Positions 10,430 to 20,099 of a stretch of 64,000 nt of DNA are shown here, in pieces. Every line of letters begins with the position of its first letter. Positions within the stretch are counted from its first letter, which is position 1. Below the pieces are notes generated by a model. That model did no database searches and had not been told where the DNA came from. It saw nothing but the letters and a program-made list of their open reading frames with translations. Both the position numbers and the translations under genes were made by a program. The stretch covers positions 52,328,771 to 52,392,770 of the forward strand of contig NC_092875.1 in the NCBI RefSeq assembly GCF_028372415.1, read 5' to 3'. Source of the stretch: Notamacropus eugenii (taxonomy: Eukaryota > Chordata > Mammalia > Diprotodontia > Macropodidae).

Positions 10430-10625
10430 GGCAAGCTGGGTAATGCAAAAAGCCCTGGGTGCCAATTCTGGCTCTGGGTCTGCTAAACTGGATAACCATT
10501 CTTGCTTGCCTAGACTGGGTTCTAGTTCCTTCAATGTGTAAAAACTGGACATAATCACAGTACCACTGCCTATCTCACAGAATTGTTTTCTGAAATGTAA
10601 AAATGAAATAGAAATAGCAGCTATC
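10430..10625 (+). mobile_element. MIR-like tRNA SINE
   Basis: Diverged copy: 'ggtgccaattctggctctgg' through 'cacagaattgttttctgaaa'. Confidence 0.5.
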
Positions 10626-10639
10626 ATTATTCCCCACTT

Positions 10640-10870
10640 GTTTTACTCAGTCTTCCTTCATTCAACATTAACTGCTTAATTATTAAGTGCCAACTAGGAA
10701 TATAAAACTAATTTAAAACCAACACAGTCTCTGCCTTCAAGGAGTTTATATTCCAGAGGAGGTGGTGGCTAGGGGTGGGGAGAATGACATACACCCAAGA
10801 TGCTGACTCATACATAGATGAATAGAATTCAAAGAATTCAGAAGGAGAGGATAATGATGGAATTTGGAAT
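10640..10870 (+). mobile_element. L2-related repeat
   Basis: 'taagtgccaactaggaat', 'cagtctctgccttcaagga' and 'gtttatattccag' follow the L2 block that normally reads 'gcctactatgtgccaggcac...cctgccctcaaggagc'. Confidence 0.5.
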
Positions 10871-10924
10871 AGAAATGAAGTCATCTCACATTAGATAATA
10901 GTCCAGAAAGAGGATGATACCCAC

Positions 10925-11070
10925 CAGCAAGGAATGTTTGAAAGGCTTCCATATGTCATATGGAAGATGGATCAGTCTTGTTCTGCTTGGCCCCAGCTTA
11001 ACATTGGAACTGTCCAAAAGCGAAACGGGCAGTCTTGGGAGGGAGTTGCTCACCTGACCCTTCTCCCCCT
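10925..11070 (+). mobile_element. CR1/L3 LINE 3' fragment
   Basis: 'tcagtcttgttctgcttggc' and 'ggaactgtccaaaagcg' are CR1 3' wording. Confidence 0.6.
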
Positions 11071-11089
11071 CATAAAATAATAATGTTTA

Positions 11090-11345
11090 ATTACAATAAT
11101 ATAATAAAAAATTCACATTTACATAATTCTTTAAGGTCTGCAAAGTACTTTTATCTGCTACCTCAAGTAATCCTCATAGCCCTGTGAGATAGGTGCCTAG
11201 GATTATCCCCATTTTACAGAGGGGGAAACTGAAGCCTGAAAGAGATTCAGTGACTTTCTCAGGGTACATGCCAGAGGCATAGTTCCAACCATAATTTTCT
11301 AAACTCATGTCCAGCCTTCTAACTACCCAGCTGCCTCAATGCTCT
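11090..11345 (+). mobile_element. MIR/THER1-type SINE
   Basis: 'ttctttaaggtctgcaaagt', 'cctcatagccctgtgaga', 'gatt­atccccattttacaga' (11202-11221), then the end 'ctaactacccagctgcctc'. Nearly full length. Confidence 0.8.
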
Positions 11346-11439
11346 GCAAAGGGTAGAGGATTTGTAGTTTGTAGATGTAATTCCTATTTGGGAATTCATT
11401 TGCCTAGACACACCTTCCAACTTCAGAGATTTGGTGATT

Positions 11440-11590
11440 CTGCCATGGGAAAAACTCTGAATTTGGAGTCCAAAAGACTTCATTGTCCAATCCTGTCTCG
11501 GTCCCTTGTGGGGTTTAGTTACAGGAACAGTGAAGTCGGAGGGTTGGCCTACAATATCCTTCCAATTACAGTCTAAGATAAGAAAATAGC
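11440..11590 (+). mobile_element. MIR-like SINE fragment
   Basis: 'actctgaatttggagtccaa' is a SINE head. The end 'atccttccaattacagtcta' is the usual 3' wording. Confidence 0.5.
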
Positions 11591-11659
11591 CCAAAGAGGT
11601 AGCCTAGGAGAAACAAGTCAGTCAGAAGTTAAATCAGGGTGAAAAGGCTTTCAAATTCA

Positions 11660-12280
11660 TTCTAGCGGAATGGAAACTCCCAGAGGGCAGGGACACATAG
11701 TTTCAGTTTGGTCTTTGTCTCACCACAAAACCTTTCCAAGTGTGATAAACCGAATGCCACAAACTTAATCACTAATCTCCACTGGGTTAGGCTGTATTTG
11801 GAGAAAAGGATGGAAGCTGACGGGTTTCCAGGTAGGTCACTTGCCTAGCCAGTTTTTCTGATTCTTGCCAGCAAACATGTTGGTTTTTTTCCCCTCTTGG
11901 TCAGTATCTTCTTCTGATAATGGTAAACTAACTTTCTTTCAAGTTTAGGACTTCAGTGATGGGTGAATCTCATCCCCCAGAAAAACTGGATGATTATGGG
12001 AAAATGTTCCAGACAGCTCTAACAGGGGATACCTGAACTATTTTTGAAGGTTCTTTGTTTTTGCATCTTGGTGGATGGATGATAGGCTCTCAGACCCTTT
12101 TTGCAGGACATCCATTCTCACAATTTGAAGGGGATACTACTTTTGACTCTTTTCTAAGTGAGAGTTCTCAATTGTACTCTGGATGAGTCTGTATTGTATA
12201 TTTATCTCCAGGTCTCCTAGCTTTCGCTAGTCACTGGAATCCACAACATTCTCAGAGATACCGTTTGGAATCTTGTGACA
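11660..12280. other. Mostly unassigned; L2 scrap at its start
   Basis: 'gaaactcccagagggcaggg' near 11670 is L2-like. The remaining 550 bases show no repeat or gene I can name. Confidence 0.4.
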
Positions 12281-12284
12281 TCAA

Positions 12285-12462
12285 CGCAATGGGAAAAGTA
12301 TTGGCTTTATAGTCAGAGGGCATGGGTTCAGATCCTGGATCTATCATTGTACTATCCGTGTGACTGTGGGCAGGTTGATTGGCCTCAGTTTGCTCACTGT
12401 AAAATGAAGATTTTATACCTAAAGTTCTTTCCAGCTGTATGACTCTACAAAGATAGAACATG
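12285..12462 (+). mobile_element. MIR-like tRNA SINE
   Basis: 'atgggttcagatcctggatc', 'tgactgtgggcaggttgatt', then 'aagttctttccagctgtatg'. Confidence 0.65.
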
Positions 12463-12589
12463 ATGGGAGTGAAGGAGAGGTGTGGAGAAAAGTGTTTTAG
12501 GAAAATTTGAGGAAGGAGGGTCTATTCAAGGTCAAAGAAGAAAGGTAGGTATTCAGTCTGCAGCTAGACCTGGTTTTATCTTTGCATTT

Positions 12590-12800
12590 AGGAATGGTAG
12601 TGGATAGCTCACTGGACCTTTAGGAGATCTGTGTTCAAATTTTGGCTCTGACATTCACTTAATAGCTGTATGGTACAGGAAAAATCACTTTCTGTTGCTT
12701 GATAATATTGTCTACAAGATGGGAGTACTTGCACAATTGATCTCGTAGGATTGTTGGGAGGAAAATGCTTTGTAATCCTTAGAGAAATCAATCTGGTTAT
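12590..12800 (+). mobile_element. MIR-like tRNA SINE
   Basis: 'atagctcactggacctttag' through 'gaaaatgctttgtaatcctt', in order along the family. Confidence 0.6.
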
Positions 12801-13395
12801 AATTATCATGTGAAGGAATGGGAGTACTCAGGGAAATCCTGCCCTGAGTCACTGGGAATAGAGGGGTTGAGGTGGGAGGAGGATGAACTTGAAGGCATCA
12901 GCTGACTGGCCTTTCTTCCATGGGCCTGAATGAGATGTAAGATGTGTCACAGACCAGGGCTGCCTAAGATTTCTCCTGCCAGGAATTGAAGCCTAAGCCT
13001 GGTGCAGGGAGAGCTCAGCATAAACAAGGCTTTGGCAACCCTAAGTGCAGGGCCCCCCCTTTAATGCTCACAGAGGGTGAAAGAGACAGCCCAGCTTGTT
13101 CTCTTTTCTCAGGCCTCCTCAAACCTTTACCCTCAAGGCAGCAGCAGCTCAGATGTGACCAGCATGCCGGTATCAGTGAGCCCAATATTCCCTTCAAATG
13201 AATGCTCTCTCCTCAAAGCCCAAGCTAGGTGGGAAGATAAATCCCATGCCCCTCCCTTATTCCTTCCACAGGTGGGAAATTCTCCAGGAATCTTGCCAGA
13301 TTCTGGTAGGGTTTGTGAACTGAGAACAAACCTAGGCCAGCTGTTGTTCCTGGGAGAGTGTGTGTCAGAGAAGCAGAGTGGTGGGTGACATAGGG
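12801..13395. other. Unique sequence upstream or downstream of the CpG island
   Basis: Nearly 600 bases without repeats, unlike the mosaic on its left, bordering the CpG island. No convincing exon is seen. Open frames here are short. Confidence 0.4.
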
Positions 13396-13398
13396 AGG

Positions 13399-13400
<2 letters not shown>

Positions 13401-13440
<40 letters not shown>
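13401..13440. repeat. (GT)n microsatellite
   Basis: Twenty GT units, followed by looser GT-rich text to about 13540. It yields Thr/His-repeat frames on the minus strand. Confidence 0.95.
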
Positions 13441-13441
<1 letters not shown>

Positions 13442-13639
13442 GTGGTGTTTGTGTAACCTGAGGGTACTAGAGCTCTATGGGATATCTGACAGGTGTGCAC
13501 ATGTGTGAGAGAGAAGTGTGTGTGTGTGTGTGTACAATTTGCACGGGGGTGAATATGATATGGGCTCTGTGACAGAAGTGTTTGTGTATGAGGCACAGAC
13601 GAGGGGTTTTTGATGGGCCATCTGGGAACCACAAGAACA

Positions 13640-14930
13640 GAACAGCGAAAAGGGGGCGTGTGTGTATGCGTGCCACTGTGAGAAGAGGCCTTTAAGGGCC
13701 CTAGAAATCCCCAATGGCTAGGGGGCAGGGGCAGCGTGGGCGCTAGGCGCTGGGACTGTGTGGGTGGAAGTCGGCACAGCCCCTCCAAGATCGGGTTGGT
13801 TATCTGGGTGGACAGAGGTTAGAGGCCATGGGGGGATAGTTCCTACCTGCGGCTGCGGCACAGACAGACAAGACAGCTGTTAGGCCAGATGCTCCCCGCG
13901 GGCAGCCCGGCTGAGGTGGTGGTTTCCGAGTCCCTGCCGCCGAGGCAGACGTGGCTGCCCTGGATGCTCCCTCGCCGAGGCAGCGACGGGACGGGTCATC
14001 GGACACGCGCCTCCCCTCCCCTCCCACCCCCAGCAGCCAGGACTGGGTTCCAAGACAGGGAAGGAGGGGCTAGGGCGGGACCTGGGCTGGGGAGGGGGGA
14101 GCTAGTAGAAAAGGCTGCGGGGGCGAGAAGCGTAGTTACTGGAAGGCAGGGGGAAGGGCTGGCGATCCGCGAAGGGGAACCGAGTCTTGGACCCAGAGGG
14201 GATTCTGGAGGTGGCTCGGCCCTGAATGTTGGGGGAAGGGGGGGCAGTGTGGGAGGGTGGGGGTGCCGCGACCCGGTAGGATGCTGGAGAGTGGGCTGCC
14301 GTGGAGGGTGTGGAGGGGCCGGTAAGGAAGAACCTAGATGGGGCTCAGGGTGTGATGGAGTCTGGAATAGGGGAGAGCTAAGGGGTATAGGGGATGGCCC
14401 CCCAGAGCGCCCTGGCGGGGCGCGGGGGAGGCTGCCTGAGCAGGTGCTAGAGAGGGAAAGGGGGGAAGGGATGGGAAGGGGGTGCCGCTTGGGTCGTAGG
14501 AGGCGGCGATGGAGCCTCCAGCTGCTCGCAGCACTCCGCGGCCGCCTAGCCTCTGCTCCGCCCCGGCCCGCCCAGTCCCTGCTCACCCGCCCGGCCGCCG
14601 CCTCCTCCACTCCCATCGAGGGGCGGGACGCTGGCGGAGATCCCTGCCCGGGGCCCCCCATTCCTTGCCCGCCCTCTCTGGCTTCCAGGGCTCCTCCTGC
14701 AGCTTCCGGGAGCCTGGAGCCTGCTTCACCCCTCCTCCACCCACCCAGCTTCCCCTAAGCCGCCTCAGTCCGCCCACCGTCCGCCTCAGATCCCCTTTCC
14801 TCCATCCCCTTACACACGAAAAGGAACGTGGGGGCGCACTGCCAACCGCCCCCGGACTTGACTTTGTAGAGACACGAGACATCGGTGGGGCCCCCCGGTT
14901 CCTGATTCCCCCCAGTCCACGGCCAAGTGC
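13640..14930. promoter_or_regulatory. CpG island, candidate promoter
   Basis: The only stretch in the window with dense CG dinucleotides (for example around 13895-14010, 14160-14280 and 14500-14640) and high G+C. It contains no SINE or LINE for over 1 kb, unusual against its flanks. There are GC-box-like 'ggggcggg' words and no TATA box that I can pick out. Such islands normally mark promoters of broadly expressed genes. Which gene and which direction are not visible here. Confidence 0.7.
13847..14010 (-). other. Candidate noncoding first exon, minus strand
   Basis: On the minus strand 'gccgcagccgcag' meets 'gtaggaac' at 13847/13846, a good 5' splice site (CAG|GTAGGA). The sequence upstream is GC-rich and CpG-dense. 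The one ATG frame I followed (starting near 13998) closes after about 40 codons, before the donor, so if real the exon would be 5'UTR. The upstream limit is a guess. A plus-strand donor-like site (CCG|GTAAGG at 14321/14322) competes, so the direction is not settled. Confidence 0.3.
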
Positions 14931-15239
14931 TTTATGCCACATCGCCCTCCCACCTGGGCAGAGCCTTTCCAGACACAGTCTTCCCTGCTACAGTGTAGCA
15001 CACGCGCACACCCTCATACTGACAGTCTGGCCCAGGCGCGATGTCTCCTGTCTCTTCGTTTCTTATCCTTTGAACTCTGAAGTGTCTGAAGCCAGCAAAC
15101 CGCTGTCAGCCTCCACTGTTTACAAACCAGACCCCCAGAAACCAGAAACGCTACCTCGTCTGTGTATCCATCCCTCTCCCCACCCCCATTTCTGGCTGGA
15201 GCATGAGCCTGAAATTTGGCTTCTGCCTGCCCCAGCCTC

Positions 15240-15325
15240 AGATCTCCGCACATCTCAGTGTCCAATAACACAGGGCACACTGCAGCAGGTGTAGAATAAA
15301 TGTTTTGTTAAGTTGAACTGAAAAG
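15240..15325 (+). mobile_element. L2-like 3' end scrap
   Basis: 'caataacacagggcacac' and 'gtagaataaatgttttgtta' resemble the L2 terminus. Confidence 0.4.
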
Positions 15326-15910
15326 AGTCGGCCCCTTCTCTGGGTGGGTCATGTCTGTTGAGCCAGGCTTCCAGACAGGTGAAGCAGACAGCAGGGCTGA
15401 AGGAGACCTGTCCCTGACTTGTAGGCCCTCGTTGAAAAAAAAATGAGAGCCAACAGGTAGAGATAAAAGAAGCACTAAAAGATAAATTTCCTCTGTACAG
15501 TAACAGGTAGGACTCAGATGTCTTTCGGTCAGGCTACCTGACTTTCAATAAATCTGAGTTTGGCAGGTTCCAGAGATGTGCTCACAGACTATGTAGATTG
15601 CTGAGAAGGGAGGGGAATTCAATGCCTGGGGCTCCCAGGAAGAGATTCGATTTGGGTAAACTGAGAGGTGGGTCCTGGACCGAGGGAACATGCCCCAGGC
15701 AGCAATTCATGTGGCCCCTACTCCTCCAGGGCAGAGTCGAGGTCTGCTCTTTGAGGTGGGAGAGAGCAGGTCACATAGATAATGGGGTACAACTGGAAAA
15801 GTTCTTGAGGTTTTAAACCCCAGATTGAGTGAGGAATTTGGCTCTTTTATCAATCTGGTCAGTTCTGGAGAGGAGGGTGGGCAACCACTAGGCAATCACT
15901 AGTGAAAAGA
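15326..15910. other. No recognisable feature
   Basis: About 585 bases of unremarkable sequence. The 14930-15240 stretch before it is likewise plain, CpG-poor island shoulder. Confidence 0.45.
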
Positions 15911-15911
15911 G

Positions 15912-16205
15912 TATCTGAAATAAAATAAGATGATCTGGGTTTGAGTTTCAGTTCTGTTATTTATTGGGTTCCCATTTATCTCTGGACTTCAGTGGAGATG
16001 ATCACACAGTAGAGTGGAAAGAGTTGATTGCTAGTGAGAAGATTTTAAATCCTCCTGCCATCTACTAGCTGTTTGACCTTGGCCAAATCACCTTCCTTCT
16101 CCCATCCTTGGTTTTTCTCTGTAATCAATTCAATCTTTCTCGGTCAGAAGGTTGGATGAGTTATCAGTCTAAGGTCCCTTCTGGCTGTAAATCCTAAAGA
16201 TCCTT
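15912..16205 (+). mobile_element. Two adjoining MIR-like SINE pieces
   Basis: One head fragment ('gggtttgagtttcagttctg') at 15912-15995, then a second, fuller copy from about 16005 ending 'cccttctggctgtaaatcct'. Confidence 0.6.
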
Positions 16206-16700
16206 AGAGTTAGTGGGTAGAAGACAGTGGGGGGAGGTCAGTGTTTCTATAGGGGACATGAATTTCAATGTCTTTTTTTCTCAGCCTCCACTCTTTTTCT
16301 TCTCTTCCATCTTACCACATCCACAAACTTTTTGTGTGTTGTCAGGGCAAAGGTAAATGTCCAGCACTTTAGACCGTCCCCTCTATGTATGAAGGCCAGA
16401 AGCCAGAGATCAGAGAGAGGAGGTGGCTGTTTTGACCAGTCAGTAGCCATTGTCTGCAGTGATCAGAGAGGGCATTGCTACTTGCTTAATAATCTGTTTC
16501 TGACCTTATGATTGTTTATTTAACTCAATCAGTCAGAGATAGTGGCAGGAGGCAGTAGTTTCTAACTTGGCTTGGCCATCAAGGCTGTGTGGTCTGGGGA
16601 AAGGGTATTTCCTTTCAGAATTAAAATTTCTGCCTCAGGACTGGCAGGACAAGAGAAGGATGATAAGGATCGACGGAAACATTCAAATGGTATTTGTAGA
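16206..16700. other. No recognisable feature
   Basis: About 500 bases left of the minisatellite. 'gtcagagatagtggcagg' near 16530 is the only odd phrase. No gene is seen. Confidence 0.4.
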
Positions 16701-16707
16701 GCTTGGA

Positions 16708-17031
16708 ATGTCAGAGCTGGGAGGGCCCTTAGAACACAGGATGTCAGAGCTGGGAGGGCCCTTAGAACACAGGATGTCAGAGCTGGGAGGGCCCTTAGAA
16801 CACAGGATGTCAGAGCTGGGAGGGCCCTTAGAACACAGGATGTCAGAGCTGGGAGGGCCCTTAGAGCACAGGATGTCAGAGCTGGGAGGGCCCTTAGAGC
16901 ACAGGATGTCAGAGCTGGGAGGGCCCTTAGAGCACAGGATGTCAGAGCTGGGAGGGCCCTTAGAGCACAGGATGTCAGAGCTGGGAGGGTCCTTAGAGCA
17001 CAGGATGTTAGGGCTTCGAGGGCCCTTAGAA
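16708..17031. repeat. 33-bp minisatellite, ten units
   Basis: Ten head-to-tail units start at 16708, 16741, 16774 and every 33 bases to 17005. The unit begins 'atgtcagagctgggagggcc' and ends 'cttagaacacagg'. Units 1-4 read 'agaacac', units 5-9 read 'agagcac', and unit 10 is diverged and cut by a hAT insertion. The unit text matches the 'aatgtcagagctgg...ccttaga' start of a common mammalian SINE-like repeat, the likely seed. Because 33 is divisible by three, long frames with 11-residue repeats run through it; I do not think they are coding. Confidence 0.95.
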
Positions 17032-17237
17032 CAGAGATGTCAAACTCAAATAGAATTGGATTTCATTAATCTGTAAGTACCCTTGAGGGACACATCTTGG
17101 CTTAGTTTTAAAATGTAATATCTATTCTTATATTTTTATTTGTTTTGTTAAATATTTCTCAATTACATTTTAATCTGGTCTGGGCAGCCCCTGGGAGTGT
17201 TGCATATTGAATCGAGGACTGCTTATTTGACATCCTG
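17032..17237 (+). mobile_element. Non-autonomous hAT element with 8-bp duplication
   Basis: A 206-bp element with inverted ends: left 'cagagatgtcaaactca', right '...tttgacatcctg', which reads 'caggatgtcaaa' in reverse. The flanks are 'ccttagaa' (17024-17031) and 'ccttagag' (17238-17245), an 8-bp duplication with one difference, as expected for hAT. It lies inside a unit of the 33-bp minisatellite, whose text resumes right after it. It carries no transposase frame. Strand is arbitrary. Confidence 0.8.
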
Positions 17238-17430
17238 CCTTAGAGCATAGAATGTCAGAGCTAGGAGAGCACTTAAAACAGATCTGGGAGGACTCTCAGA
17301 ACAGAGACTTAATCAATAAACATTAAGCACCTACTACATACGTGCCAGGCACTATGGTAAGTGCTGGGATGGGGAGGACCCTAGAACATAGGAGGCCAGA
17401 ACTGGGAAGAACCTTTAGAACATAGGATTT
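17238..17430. repeat. Decayed continuation of the 33-bp minisatellite
   Basis: Beyond the hAT element, diverged units can still be read: 'catagaatgtcagagctagg' at 17246 and 'ctagaacataggaggccag' and 'tagaacatagg' at 17385-17428. An L2-like scrap ('taagcacctactacatacg') at about 17313-17370 interrupts them. Confidence 0.65.
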
Positions 17431-17562
17431 TTTAAAATTTAATTTTTCTTTTCAGTTCTAAATTCTCTCCCTACTTACCTTTAGCCTCTTCCCCATCTGA
17501 AGGCTGGAAATGCAATATCCATTAAACATAGGATGAGATACAAAACATTTCTGCATTAACCG
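17431..17562 (-). mobile_element. L1 3'UTR fragment
   Basis: 'cttttcagttctaaattctc', 'ctggaaatgcaatatccatt' and 'caaaacatttctgcattaac' are the antisense of the marsupial L1 3'UTR. The minisatellite-like phrase 'tagaatgtcagagctgag' follows at once, so this too lies in the old array. Confidence 0.65.
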
Positions 17563-17822
17563 TAGAATATAGAATGTCAGAGCTGAGAAGAACTTCAGAG
17601 ACAACAGGTTTATAGATTTCACCTTGCAAAGTACCTTAGAGAACCTAGTCCAACATTCTCAATTTACAGATGAGGAAATTGAGGCTTCCAAATGTATTTT
17701 CCTGGGGGTGGGGGGGGAGGTCGCACAAGAATTAAGTAGCAGAGCAAGGATATAAATATAAAGCCCATTTCTCTGACTCCAGAACCAAGGTGTCCTTTCT
17801 ACCTCCACCATATTGTTTTTCA
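17563..17822 (+). mobile_element. MIR-type SINE
   Basis: It starts with 'atagaatgtcagagctgag' and continues through 'caatttacagatgaggaaat' to 'tgactccagaaccaaggtg'. It shows the likely parent wording of the 33-bp minisatellite in its normal single-copy context. Confidence 0.65.
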
Positions 17823-17849
17823 AGACAATTCATTTGAGCTCAATTAAAA

Positions 17850-18062
17850 AACTAAAAGGGGACTTCTATGATTCCAGCAGGTCATCTGGTCCAACCTTCT
17901 TATTGAACAGTGAAAGAAACTGAGTTTCAGGGAGGAGAGATGGATTTGCAGTTCAGTGGTAGTGCTGCCCACAACACTCTATACCTTTTATTATATCTAT
18001 TTCTGGACATGTAACCACTTCTACTTCCCCTAAAATTGTAAGTTTCTTGAGGGCAGTTGTTT
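17850..18062 (+). mobile_element. SINE fragment followed by L2 fragment
   Basis: SINE text 'tcatctggtccaaccttctt' to about 17960, then L2 text with 'gtaagtttcttgagggcag' to 18062. Confidence 0.5.
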
Positions 18063-18298
18063 GTTTTTTAATGGAATCCAACTCTTTATGACCTTGTGAA
18101 CCATACTGTCCATGGGGTTTTCTTGGCCCAGATACTGGAGTAATTTGCATTTCCTTCTCCAAAGGATTAAGGCAAATAGAAGTTAAGTGACTTGACCAGC
18201 ATCACACAACTATAAAGTGTCTGAGACAAGATTTGAACTGAGATCTTTCTGACTCTAAGCCCAGCGCTCTCTCCACTGAATCACCTAGCTTCCTCCAA
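18063..18298 (-). mobile_element. SINE with BovB-type tail
   Basis: Antisense copy: 'tggaatccaactctttatga' (tail side), 'tcttggcccagatactggag', 'gtctgagacaagatttgaac', then the head at 'cactgaatcacctagcttcc'. Confidence 0.8.
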
Positions 18299-18334
18299 GA
18301 ACAGCATTAACAGCAGCAGTAACAAGCAAAAAAA

Positions 18335-18422
18335 CAAGAGTGTAAACTCCCAACGGCAGAGAATGTGCCATTTCTATCCTTGTATCTCCAGTGCCTTGTG
18401 CATTTTTCATAGCTACTTTGGT
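18335..18422 (+). mobile_element. L2 LINE 3' fragment
   Basis: 'gtgtaaactcccaacggcag' and 'cttgtatctccagtgcc' are L2 end wording. Confidence 0.5.
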
Positions 18423-18424
18423 GT

Positions 18425-18860
18425 CCACCTTCCCCTAAGTCTGACCTGTGACTCCAAGAAGCAATAGCATGCACAGTGGCCACACCCTGGCAAAACCTTC
18501 TTGGCAGAGGGGTTAAACCAGGTTGAGGGAAGCCTCAAACCTGTTGGTACAGGGGATGTTTGCCTCAAGCATGTGAAGATTTCATCTAGTGGAATAGGCA
18601 GGTGACAATAATTTGTTCCAATGGCAGCTGAAGCAAGTGCTTAGAGCTTGGTCAGAGACCGAAGATGCCAAGGTCATCCATTACATCCTGGGCCATCGCC
18701 AGTTGTTTTGACTTTTGTCTTGACACTGGACTTTGATGATTGGAAGAGAGAGTGAGGCAACTCTGCTTCACTTAGATCCAATTCATGTTGAGTCAAGACA
18801 TCACTGTGTGACGTGATATCACTGGTTCTCTTCCAAAAAGGACAAATAACCTCATACATA
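18425..18860 (+). mobile_element. RTE-1-type 3' end
   Basis: It ends 'ggttctcttccaaaaaggac', the tail shared by the RTE-1 lineage and its SINE. The body ('tgacttttgtcttgacactg', 'cacttagatccaattcatg') is the longer 3'UTR version, so this is either an RTE 3'UTR copy or a SINE derived from it. Confidence 0.6.
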
Positions 18861-18976
18861 GTAAGGACTTAATAAAAGTTTGTGAAACTGACTCATTCGA
18901 TTGCCCATTCCTCTTTGTACTGTGTATTATAATTACCTGTGTAATCTTTGTAATCTTCTAGTACAGTGTGAACTAC

Positions 18977-19533
18977 TGTTGACCTGAAAGTTTGGTTGAG
19001 AAAAGGCAAACAGGTTAAATGCCTACAGTTTATTCCCTTAAAGCTAGCAGTCACATGATCATTTGGAGCCAGAAAACTTCTGACTAACTAATACAAGAAT
19101 GACCAGGCTTAAATACGTTTAGGACAATCCAAGGTTGTCTGTGCCCTTCAGATTTATGGTCTCCATGAGTGATTCACTATAACACAAGAAAGGAATTTCT
19201 TAATTGGATAGATTGTAAATACAATAAGATGAGAGAGTTGAGAAGGTGTTGATCAAAGTTACAACTCAGAACATATGTTTTCTCCATCATTAACAGGTCA
19301 TAACATAGTACATGTCCACAAGATAATAAGAAAAAAGTTCTGCTATTCAAGATAGTGTCTCAGGTTCAGGGTCTCATAAATTATGCTAAGTCAGCCCCAT
19401 CTGGCTTTGTTGACATAGGAGGAGGTATTCTCTAAGTTTACTTCAGAGAACAAAGAGACTGTTAGGTCTAGGCTCTTTTTAATTCAACCTCTGGCTCTTA
19501 TTAAAGTCCAAAATTTATATTAAATGATTATCA
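18977..19533 (-). mobile_element. Solo LTR of an ERV1-like fossil, copy A
   Basis: A 557-bp element beginning TGTTGACCTGAAAG and ending ATTATCA, flanked by an exact CTAC duplication (18973-18976 and 19534-19537). On the minus strand an AATAAA signal sits about 70 bases before the 3' end, so the element points left. No internal retroviral region remains. It is homologous over its whole length to the LTR at 32915-33423. Confidence 0.85.
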
Positions 19534-19544
19534 CTACTTAAGGC

Positions 19545-19795
19545 AGCGAAGGGATGGCTTGGATAGAAAGCTAGACCTGGAGACAGGAAGACTTGAGTTC
19601 AAATCTAGCCTCAAACACTTACTAGCTGGATGACTCTGGGCAAGTCATTTAATTTCTCTGAATCTCAGTTTCTTCATCTGTAAAATGACTAATAATATCA
19701 CTTAGCCTCCCAGGGTTGTTGTATCAAATGAGATAATATATGTAAAACATTCTGCAAACCTTAAAAGGCTATATAAATATCAGGTGTTATTATTA
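19545..19795 (+). mobile_element. MIR-like tRNA SINE
   Basis: 'aagctagacctggagacagg', 'gatgactctgggcaagtcat', 'gtttcttcatctgtaaaatg', ending in 'aaaaggctatataaatatca'. Close to full length. Confidence 0.8.
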
Positions 19796-19835
19796 AGGGT
19801 AGGTACTGTATCCTTTTCCATTATTGTACATTCCT

Positions 19836-20095
19836 AGGGCAGCTAGGTGGCCCAATGGTTAGAGTGCTGTGCCTAGCATCAGGAAGATTCATCTATATGA
19901 GTTCAAATGCAGCCTCAGACACTTACTAGCTGTGTGACCCTAGCCAATTCACTTTAAGCTTGTTTGTCTCAGTTTCCTCATCTGTAAAATGAGCTGGAGA
20001 AGGAAATAAACGGCAAACCACTCCATTTTCTTTGCTAAGAAAACCTCAAATGGGACAGTGAAGAGTGGGACATGACTGAGCAGAATTCCTTGCAC
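19836..20095 (+). mobile_element. Full-length SINE with BovB-type tail
   Basis: Head 'gggcagctaggtggcccaat', body 'ctagctgtgtgaccctagcc', tail 'gtgggacatgactgagcag'. The head is among the best preserved in the window. Confidence 0.85.
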
Positions 20096-20099
20096 AGTA

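Noticed and set aside
13225-13788. Thr/His-repeat frame of 187 codons
   Set aside because: It runs through the (GT)n microsatellite. The rest has no recognisable domain.
13889-14758. Open frame of 289 codons over the CpG island, and several large frames on the other strand
   Set aside because: GC-rich DNA has few stop codons by chance. The residues are Gly/Pro/Arg/Ala-rich on all frames and no domain or splice pattern favours one.
16708-17036. CRISPR-like array
   Set aside because: Direct repeats of 33 bp abut each other with no spacers, and the genome is vertebrate.
16567-17076. Frame of 169 codons with an 11-residue repeat
   Set aside because: It is the 33-bp minisatellite read in frame. 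Two frames are equally open, and the unit derives from repeat DNA.
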